Below, in pieces: positions 58,018 to 64,000 of a stretch of DNA of 64,000 nucleotides. A model generated the notes under the pieces. It searched no databases. It was not told the origin of the DNA and saw only the letters and a program-made list of their open reading frames with translations. This DNA comes from Streptomyces sp. NBC_00335 (lineage in GTDB: Bacteria > Actinomycetota > Actinomycetes > Streptomycetales > Streptomycetaceae). Both the position numbers and the translations under genes were made by a program. The stretch's first letter is position 1. Each line of letters opens with the position of its first letter. The stretch covers positions 7,741,501-7,805,500 of the forward strand of contig NZ_CP108006.1 in NCBI RefSeq assembly GCF_036127095.1. The letters run 5' to 3'.

Positions 58018-59337
58018 CTAGCCCCGCCCCGCCGTCGGCGCTGAGCCCCCGCGGGTCTGCAAGGACGTCTGCCAGCCCGGGGCTTCCGCCGCGGGCTCCG
58101 GCGGGGTGCGGCGGCCGCCCGCGGCGAAGAAGGCCGCCAGGGGGAGGGTGGCCGCGCCCACGGTGACCGCGTCGGGGCCCAGTGAGCCCATGTCGATGGT
58201 GACCCGGGCCGCCGGATGGCGCAGCGAGTAGCGCTTCGCGTGTTCCCGTACCGCCGGGAGGATGTGCGGGCCCAGCAGCAGGCCGGCCCAGCCGCCGATG
58301 AGGATCCGCTCCGGCTGGAAGAGGTTGATGACGTCCGACAGGCCCGCGCCCAGGTACTCCGCGGTCTCGTCGAGCACGTCGAGTGCGATCGCGTCCCCGC
58401 CGCCGGCCGCCGCCAGCAGCGCTGCCAGGGCGTCCTCCTCGTCCCCGGCGACGGCCTCCCCGCCGCCGCCCCGCTCCGCCCACCGGGCCAGGAGCGATTC
58501 CGCTCCGGTGTAGGCCTCCAGGCAGCCCAGCGCCCCGCAGCGGCAGCGACGCCCGCGGACCTGCACCGTCAGGTGGCCCCACTCCAGGGGTGCGCCCCCG
58601 GTGGTGGCACCGTCCGGGGAGCCGTCGGTGATCAGGCTCGCTCCGACGCCGGAGCCGAAGAGGACGACCACCGCGTCCCGGGCCCCGCGCCCCGCGCCGA
58701 ACCACATCTCCGCCTGGCCGAGCGTGCGCGCCCCGTTGTCGATGATGTACGGGACCTCGGGCGGCACGGCTCCCGTCGCGCGCAGCAGCGCCTCCAGCGG
58801 GACCGCGTCCCAGCCGATGGTCTGCCCGTGGACCACGGTTCCGCCCGGCGCGTCGCGGTCGACGATGCCGGGTACGCCGATGCCGACGCCCAGGAGCCGG
58901 TTCGTCCCGACCCCGGCCCGCTCCAGGACGGTGGCGATCCCGCTCCGTATGTGGTCGACGATCGGGCCGACGTCGTAGCAGCCGCGCGGCTGCAACGGGA
59001 GCTCGGCACGGGCCAGTTCGGTGAGGGTGAGGTCGAACAGCTCGACCCTGACCCGGGTTTCGCCCACGTCGATGCCGATCATGTGCGCGCTGCCGGGCGA
59101 TACGCGCAGCAGCGTACGGGGTCGGCCGCCGTCGGAGTCGACGATGCCGGCCTCCTCCAGCAGTCCGTCCACGACGAGTTCACCGACCACGTTGCTGACG
59201 GATCCGGAGCTCAGCCCGGTCGCGGGGCCCAGTTCCTGCCGGCTCATGGGTCCGCCGAAGTACAACTGCTGCAGCACGGCGCTGCGGTTGCCCCTTCTCA
59301 GGTCCCGCACCGTACGTCCACTGCGCCCCGTCGTCAT
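58018..59337 (-). CDS. ROK-family regulator (NagC/XylR type)
   Basis: A 439-residue protein. MarR-like wHTH at about 10-75 (RGNRSAVLQQLYFGGPMSRQELGPATGLSSGSVSNVVGELVVDGLL), then the ROK fold with GIDVGETRVRVELFD, GVGIGVPGIVD and the zinc/ROK signature GHLTVQVRGRRCRCGALGCLEAY. The C-terminus is a Pro-rich tail. It probably represses sugar genes in response to a sugar or phospho-sugar. ATG/GTG near 59337; an AT-rich operator-like repeat lies 60 bases upstream at 59398-59418. No sugar transporter is adjacent. Confidence 0.86.
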   Translation of the reverse strand: MTTGRSGRTVRDLRRGNRSAVLQQLYFGGPMSRQELGPATGLSSGSVSNVVGELVVDGLLEEAGIVDSDGGRPRTLLRVSPGSAHMIGIDVGETRVRVELFDLTLTELARAELPLQPRGCYDVGPIVDHIRSGIATVLERAGVGTNRLLGVGIGVPGIVDRDAPGGTVVHGQTIGWDAVPLEALLRATGAVPPEVPYIIDNGARTLGQAEMWFGAGRGARDAVVVLFGSGVGASLITDGSPDGATTGGAPLEWGHLTVQVRGRRCRCGALGCLEAYTGAESLLARWAERGGGGEAVAGDEEDALAALLAAAGGGDAIALDVLDETAEYLGAGLSDVINLFQPERILIGGWAGLLLGPHILPAVREHAKRYSLRHPAARVTIDMGSLGPDAVTVGAATLPLAAFFAAGGRRTPPEPAAEAPGWQTSLQTRGGSAPTAGRG

Positions 59338-59397
59338 GTGGCTCCTTCCGCCCTGACACCGATCGCAACATACCGTCGCACAACCCTTTCCCGAGAT

Positions 59398-59418
59398 TTA
59401 ATTCACATTCTAAATTAA
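59398..59418. promoter_or_regulatory. AT-rich inverted repeat TTAATT-N9-AATTAA, probable ROK operator
   Basis: Stands out in GC-rich DNA between the divergent ROK and oxidoreductase genes; AGAT/ATCT extend the symmetry with a one-base offset. The TTAATT..AATTAA form resembles NagC/XylR-type boxes. Likely autoregulation. Confidence 0.7.
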
Positions 59419-59610
59419 GATCTGGAAAGAGCGGAGTCGCCGAGCATCCGATTGGCGCCGCCCGAGCGTGCCACGCGCCTCACCGCCCGCCTGGCCGCCC
59501 GCGCCCGCTCCGCCGCGCCGCGCCCGCCCCTCCTCCCGGGGCGGGCGCGGCTCTTCGTGGTGGGATGGGGCCCGGGGGGCACGCGACCGGCTCACGGAGA
59601 GGCGAGAGGT

Positions 59611-60552
59611 ATGTCCGAGGACCAAGAGGGCACCATGCGGGCGATGACGTACGACACGTACGGCGGAGTGGAGGTGCTCTCCGAGACCCGCATCCAGGTG
59701 CCCAAGGTCGGCCCCGGCGAGGTCCTCGTCCGGGTCCGCTGCGCCTCCGTCAATCCCGTCGACTGGAAGATCATGTCGGGCGGGCTCGACGGCCTGATGG
59801 ACGTCGTGTACCCCGTCGTCCCCGGCTGGGACGTGGCCGGGACGGTCGAGTACGTGGGCATCGACACCCCCGAGTTCACCGCCGGCGACGAGGTCGTCGC
59901 CTACGCCCGCAAGGACTACGTGCACGGCGGCACCTTCGCCGAGTTCGTGACCGTGCCCGTACGGGCCCTCGCGCCCAAGCCCGCCTCCCTGACCTGGCAG
60001 CAGGCCGCGGGACTGCCGCTGGCCGGCCTCACCGCGTACCAGCTGCTGACGCGCCTGGACACCGGCAAGGAGGACACCGTCCTCGTGCACGGAGCAGCGG
60101 GCGGCGTCGGCTCCCTGGGCGTGCAGATCGCCCGCGCGCTCGGGGCCCGCGTCATCGGCACCGCCTCCGCCCGCAACCACGACCGGCTGCGCGAGCTGGG
60201 CTGCGAGCCGGTCGAGTACGGCGACGGCCTCGCGGACCGGGTCCGCGCCCTGGCGCCCGACGGGGTCACCGTCGTCGCCGACTTCGTCGGGGGAGTCCTC
60301 GACACCACCCTGGCGGTCCTGGCCGAGGGTGGCCGGCACGCCTCCATCGCCGACCACACCGTGCTCGGCTCCGGCGGCCAGTGGATGTGGGTACGGCCCG
60401 TCGGCGCCGACCTCGCCGAGCTGGGCCGGCTGGCCGACGCCGGACAGCTCACCGTCACGGTCGCCGAGACCTTCCCGCTCGCGGAACTGCCGGCCGCCTT
60501 CGCGCTCAGCCGGGAAGGACACACCGCCGGGAAGATCGTCCTGGAGGTCTGA
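59611..60552 (+). CDS. MDR-family NADPH:quinone oxidoreductase-like protein
   Basis: A 313-residue zinc-free medium-chain dehydrogenase/reductase. N-terminal GroES-like domain (MRAMTYDTYGGVEVLSE...VNPVDWKIMSGGL), then the NADPH Rossmann domain with VHGAAGGVGSLGVQIARALGARVIGTAS at about 148-175. Cys/His zinc ligands of alcohol dehydrogenases are absent, as in CRYZ-like quinone reductases. ATG 59611 is used; ATG 59635 is possible. Divergent from the ROK gene. Confidence 0.87.
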   Translation: MSEDQEGTMRAMTYDTYGGVEVLSETRIQVPKVGPGEVLVRVRCASVNPVDWKIMSGGLDGLMDVVYPVVPGWDVAGTVEYVGIDTPEFTAGDEVVAYARKDYVHGGTFAEFVTVPVRALAPKPASLTWQQAAGLPLAGLTAYQLLTRLDTGKEDTVLVHGAAGGVGSLGVQIARALGARVIGTASARNHDRLRELGCEPVEYGDGLADRVRALAPDGVTVVADFVGGVLDTTLAVLAEGGRHASIADHTVLGSGGQWMWVRPVGADLAELGRLADAGQLTVTVAETFPLAELPAAFALSREGHTAGKIVLEV

Positions 60553-60654
60553 GCCCCGCGGGGAGCCTGCGAAGAACGCAGAACCGCGCGCCACCCGGTT
60601 CAGGTTCGGGCGGCGCGCGGAGCGTGCGGGGCGTGCGGGGCGTCGGGCCAGGGA

Positions 60655-62387
60655 TCAGGCGTAGACGCCGAAGTGGAACAGGGCGTAGCCGTAGCCGGTG
60701 CCCCGCCCCGTCAGTTCGAGCCGTACGTACCGGCCCGACGCGGAGATGTCGAAGTCGTCGATGCCGCCGTCACCGTTCGAAGTGGCGTAAGCCGTCCTCC
60801 AGTTCCGGCCGTCGTCCGACACCTTGATGGTGTACGCCTTGCCGTAAGCGGTCTCCCACACCAGCTGGGCGTGCTTGAGCTGCTTCACCGACCCCAGATC
60901 GACCTGGAGCCACTGGGCATCAGACCAAGTCGTGGCCCAGCGGGTGGTGTTGTTGCCGTCCGTGGCCAACTGCGGACCGCAGGGGCAACCGCCGTAGCCG
61001 TCGTTCTGGAAGGTCGAGGCGGTCGTGGGCCGTTTCAGCGCCACGTTCGTGCCCGGCACCGGCGGCGGGACCACCTTCACCGAGCGCTGCTCGACGCCCA
61101 CGTTGCCGCGGCCGTCCTTGGCCTTGACGTAGAGCTTCCACGCGCCCGTCTTCGCGGGGGCCGTGACCTTGAGCGTCCCGTTGCCCAGGTGGGTCGACGG
61201 AACCGAGATCAGTCCGCCGCCCCCGTCCACGTACTTGCTGCCCCAGAGCACCTCGTACGCGAGCCGGTCGCCCTCGGCGTCGGTCGCCGGGGCCTGGATG
61301 GTGATCTCCTTGCCGGCCGGAACGGCGCCCGGGTCGGGGACGGAGGGGACGGACACGGTCGGCGGGAGGTTGTCGCCCGCCGTGCTGCCCGCGTAGGCGC
61401 GCTTGACCGCGTAGTACATCTTGCGGCGCTCCCCGGCCGGGGTCAGGTTGAACCAGTGCCCGCCGAAGTCGTATTCGGTGCCGTAGTGGAACACGGTGGC
61501 GCCCAGGGCCACGCCCCCGTGCCCGGTGACACAGTTCCAGGCGTGGGTGTAGCCGTCGGCCTTGGCCTGGTCGCGGGGCTCCAGCGGGACGCCGTTGGAG
61601 TCGTGGGGAACCTCCCACTCACCCGCCGGACCGGTCTCCGTGATGATGTAGGGCTTGGTGTAACCACCCTGCTGCCACGCCTCTTGACCCCGCAGGCCTC
61701 CTTGTAGGCGTTGACCGCATAGAGGTCCAGGTCCGGGGAGTTGCGCTTGTAGTACGTCCAGGCACCCACCCAGGCGTCGGTGGAGGTGACCGGGTGGTTG
61801 GCGTCGATGCGGTGGATGGCCTTCGCCACGTCGTTCACGTAGGTCGTGTACGCGTTGCGCTGGTTCTCCAGCTCGGTGCCGGAGTAGCAGTTCTGCAGGC
61901 CGAGCACCGACTCGTTGCCGACGTTCCACATCAGGACGGCCGGGTTGTCGCGGTAGGTCTGCACCCACTTGGTGAACTCGGCCAGCATGTTGTTCTTGTA
62001 CGTCGTGTCCGTGACGTAGTTCGTGCAGCCGCCGCTGCCCGGACCGCCGCCGGGCTGGAGCCAGAAGCCGGCCACGACCTTGATGTTGTTCGCGTTGGCG
62101 GCGTCGAACAGCTGGGCGCTGCTGCCGTCGGTGCCCCAGGTGCGGATGGTGTTGGCGCCCAGCGACTTCACGTCGGGGAGCAGGCGCGCGGCATCGGCGG
62201 GGGAAGGGCCCCAGGTGACGCCCTTGACGAGGTACGGAGAACCGTTCACGGTCAGCCGCCAGTTGCCCTGGGAGCCGGTCACCTTGACCACGCCGGCGGC
62301 GGCCTGGGCCGGGCCGGCGGGGACGAGGGTGGCAGCGCCCGCGAGCAGGGCGGCGGTGGCCACCGTGCTGCGCATGCGGGTGAGCAT
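60655..62387 (-). pseudogene. Secreted glycoside hydrolase with discoidin domain, broken by a 1-bp frameshift
   Basis: Signal peptide MLTRMRSTVATAALLAGAATLVPAGPAQA. A glycosidase TIM-barrel follows: WRLTVNGSPYLVKGVTWGPSPADAARLLPDVKSLGANTIRTWG and MWNVGNESVLG with the probable acid/base Glu. At about 61681-61688 the frame shifts: GTCAAGAGGCG needs one more G to read VKEAWQQGGYTK. In the other frame YIITETGPAGEWEVP (nucleophile Glu), an Ig-like region and an F5/8-type C domain (NVALKRPTTASTF...YALFHFGVY) continue to the stop at 60655. Total length 1733 is one short of a multiple of three. Fold resembles GH2/GH72-type beta-glycan enzymes. Sequencing error is possible. RBS AGGAGG before ATG 62387. 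Confidence 0.8.
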
Positions 62388-62428
62388 GCAGGAACCTCCT
62401 TGGGAGAGGGTGGGGGGAAGCGCAGTGC

Positions 62429-63502
62429 CTACGGGAGGCGGCCGTCGGGGCCGAGCACGGTGCCGGCCTCCGGGTGGTACTGGTCGAAGCCGCGGTTGTT
62501 GCACTGCAGGCCGCCCTTGATGCACTGGTCGACCATGGCCTTCAGCGTGCGCTCGTCCCACGCGTTGAAGAAGTCGTAGTGGAAGGAGTGGCCGGACCCG
62601 CTGGCCAGCCTGACCTGCGACATGTCCCCGCTGACCGGGAAGGCCATCTTGAACTCGACCATCGGGACCGCGACCGGGTGGGAGGCCGGGCAGACGTTGT
62701 CGTTGTTGCCGGGCTTGGTGACCGGGTAGGCCATGTGGGCCTTGTGGTCCGGTGTGTCGAGGTTCTTGCCGTCCCAGCAACTGGGCGACTGCATGCGGAT
62801 GTTGAGCTGGGTGCCGGCCGGGCAGTTGGCCGGGAACTCGGTGTTCTTGAAGCTGTTGCCGCACTCCCAGCCCTCGACCCAGCCCTTGTGCCCGCGGAAC
62901 TCCGCCGCGGTCTGGGTCGGGCTGCCGACGAGGAACCGCAGACCCTTGGGGAAGGGGCGCACGCTCGTGTAGTCGGTGACCCCGGTCTTGTAGTAGATGA
63001 CCTGGGGGCCGGTGGGCAGGACCTTCTGGCTGCCGTTGAAGAGCGTCGGCATCCAGTAGCCGGACAGGTCGCCGACCGCGGTGCAGGCCGTGCCTCCTGC
63101 GCTGAGCGAGGCGGTGGTGCTGTTGGCGTTCGTGCCGGTGTTGCCCATGAAGGTGTGGTCGTGGGAGGCGCCGGGCCGGCCCGCGTAGACGATCGGGTCG
63201 TCCGGTGCGGTCTTGGTGACCGAGCAGTTGGCCTGGAACTCGTGGAAGTACCGGTCCGGCGGGTTGTTCCAGGACGGGGTCACACCGGTGACCTGCGGAA
63301 CGGCCGGGATGTAGCCGTCACCGTCGGGGTCGTCGCCGCCGGCGAGCGGGGCCGCGGCGGCATGGTTCATGTTCGTGTGGGCGGTGCCGGCGTCGGGTGT
63401 CGCCTGCGCGGTGAGCGCCGTGGCGCCGAGACCGGCGGCAGCGGTCACGGCGATGGCCGCCGAGACCAGGAATGCGGACAGGGTCCGCGGTCGGAGATTC
63501 AT
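62429..63502 (-). CDS. Secreted DUF1996 protein
   Basis: A 357-residue exported protein with signal peptide MNLRPRTLSAFLVSAAIAVTAAAGLGATALTAQA. The DUF1996 core follows: DRYFHEFQANCSVTKTAPDDPIVYAGRPGASHDHTFMGNTGTNANST, YWMPTLFNG, PFPKGLRFLVGS, and HSFHYDFFNAWDE near the end, with several conserved cysteines and a HDH motif. DUF1996 is shared with fungal secreted proteins, often with WSC carbohydrate-binding modules. 41 bases upstream of the frameshifted glycosidase in the same direction, so probably one operon. A LacI-type palindrome lies 48 bases upstream. Confidence 0.87.
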   Translation of the reverse strand: MNLRPRTLSAFLVSAAIAVTAAAGLGATALTAQATPDAGTAHTNMNHAAAAPLAGGDDPDGDGYIPAVPQVTGVTPSWNNPPDRYFHEFQANCSVTKTAPDDPIVYAGRPGASHDHTFMGNTGTNANSTTASLSAGGTACTAVGDLSGYWMPTLFNGSQKVLPTGPQVIYYKTGVTDYTSVRPFPKGLRFLVGSPTQTAAEFRGHKGWVEGWECGNSFKNTEFPANCPAGTQLNIRMQSPSCWDGKNLDTPDHKAHMAYPVTKPGNNDNVCPASHPVAVPMVEFKMAFPVSGDMSQVRLASGSGHSFHYDFFNAWDERTLKAMVDQCIKGGLQCNNRGFDQYHPEAGTVLGPDGRLP

Positions 63503-63549
63503 CGTCCAGCTCCTTCTGAGGGACGGAGGGCGAGGGAGGCCCGAGATGG

Positions 63550-63561
63550 GAGAGCGCTCTC
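63550..63561. promoter_or_regulatory. Perfect palindrome GAGAGCGCTCTC, LacI-type operator
   Basis: Located 48 bases upstream of the DUF1996 start. The GAGCGCTC core is the typical Streptomyces LacI/CebR-family box, so this glycan locus is probably repressed by a LacI protein and induced by an oligosaccharide. Confidence 0.75.
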
Positions 63562-63578
63562 TCGGATGGCCCGGAAAA

Positions 63579-63605
63579 CGCGGGGCGGCCGGCAGCCGCC
63601 CCGCG
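63579..63605 (-). terminator. Hairpin CGCGGGGCGGC-cggca-GCCGCCCCGCG
   Basis: Perfect 11-bp arms, 21 bases past the stop of the GH55-like gene. It separates that gene from the LacI-type operator of the next unit. Confidence 0.75.
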
Positions 63606-63625
63606 AACCGGGGGTCAGGGGTGGA

Positions 63626-64000
63626 TCAGGGGAAAGAGACCACGGTGGAGGGAACGGTCGAGGTGCCCGAGGTCGGCGCGCCCGTGTTGTTGATGACGTG
63701 CTCGTACTGGCCGTTGCCGCCGAGCGAGACCACGAGGATGTCGTGGAACTTCACGCCCGGCTTCACCGGGACCTGGAAACCGTGGTCCTGGCGGATCGTC
63801 GGGTCGACGTTGTAGTAGCAGTAGCTGCCCAGGCCCCAGCCCTCGTGGGTGTTGACCGAGTCGGCGACCTTGTAGGCGGCGAATCCCTTGACCGAACCGT
63901 TCTGGATCGCGGCCTGGTTGGGGGCGTCGTACGCCTTCTCGTTCTGGAAGAAGATCGTGCGGCCGCGCTCGCCGTTCCACTGCACGTCGTACTTGTTGAA
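63626..64000 (-). CDS. C-terminal part of a secreted GH55-like protein (runs off the window)
   Basis: An open frame of 124 codons from the window edge ends in a stop at 63626: FNKYDVQWNGERGRTIFFQNEKAYDAPNQAAIQ, GFAAYKVADSVNTHEGWGLGSYCYYNVDPTIRQDHGFQVPVKPGVKFHDILVVSLGGNGQYEHVINNTGAP. From memory this resembles the C-terminus of GH55 pectate-lyase-fold exo-beta-1,3-glucanases; relatives are sometimes named 'adenylyl cyclase' without support. The start lies right of the window. Same strand as the DUF1996 and glycosidase genes. Confidence 0.55.
   Translation of the reverse strand, partial: FNKYDVQWNGERGRTIFFQNEKAYDAPNQAAIQNGSVKGFAAYKVADSVNTHEGWGLGSYCYYNVDPTIRQDHGFQVPVKPGVKFHDILVVSLGGNGQYEHVINNTGAPTSGTSTVPSTVVSFP

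Overview
The window looks like a piece of a Streptomyces chromosome. Base composition is very GC-rich with strong G/C preference at third codon positions. Starts are often GTG with AGGAGG-like ribosome sites, and many genes are coupled through ATGA/GTGA overlaps. Genus-typical families are present: an SSI protease inhibitor, a SCO4226-type small protein, an NsdA-like regulator, DUF397, roadblock/LC7 proteins and SpoIIE/PPM phosphatases. No tRNA, rRNA, CRISPR array, insertion sequence or prophage was seen.

Layout. (a) 1-9.3 kb: the end of a YihY/BrkB membrane protein, a phenylacetate-CoA ligase, an alpha/beta hydrolase, then a divergent sterol side-chain catabolism locus: FadD19-like ligase (minus) facing EchA19-like hydratase, a double OB-fold protein and two thiolase-like lipid-transfer proteins (plus). 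The set resembles the mycobacterial echA19 / Rv3521-ltp4-ltp3 genes. (b) 9.3-19.7 kb: DUF397, an ACT-domain protein, a LAL-type ATPase without its LuxR helix-turn-helix, a Tat-exported 3-ketosteroid dehydrogenase, a small secreted protein, an APH-fold kinase and an NsdA-like regulator. (c) 19.8-32 kb: PAS-SpoIIE phosphatase, SCO4226-like protein, a two-subunit Tat-exported molybdenum hydroxylase (IorB/IorA type), a KimA-like permease, PucR and TetR regulators around a perfect palindrome, an M48 peptidase and DUF proteins. (d) 32-34.8 kb: an operon with three roadblock/LC7 proteins and a DUF4388-like protein but no GTPase. (e) 35-49 kb: VOC protein, sirtuin, AAC(3)-type acetyltransferase, ATP-grasp protein, GNAT enzyme, SSI inhibitor, cNMP-binding protein, a large secreted propeller/FN3/LamG/CBM96-like protein, DUF3224 with a WYL regulator, and small proteins. 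(f) 49-60.6 kb: lipoprotein, two MFS exporters, peptidoglycan-binding protein, SDR, ArsR and LacI regulators, a GH3 glycosidase remnant, an Imm-5-like protein, a ROK repressor and an MDR oxidoreductase. (g) 60.6-64 kb: a secreted glycan-degradation block: a frameshifted glycosidase with discoidin domain, a DUF1996 protein and the C-terminus of a GH55-like protein.

How parts fit. The side-chain locus and the distant kstD gene share a near-identical inverted repeat, TCTGA(C/T)-N5-GTCAGA, next to their starts, which suggests one steroid regulon. The right-hand block carries GAGAGCGCTCTC, a LacI-type operator, and may act on beta-glucan. Several regulators lie next to palindromes that are plausible autoregulatory operators. 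Intergenic DNA carries three copies of a palindromic repeat family, and GC-rich 6-bp microsatellites recur between genes and inside the termini of several proteins.
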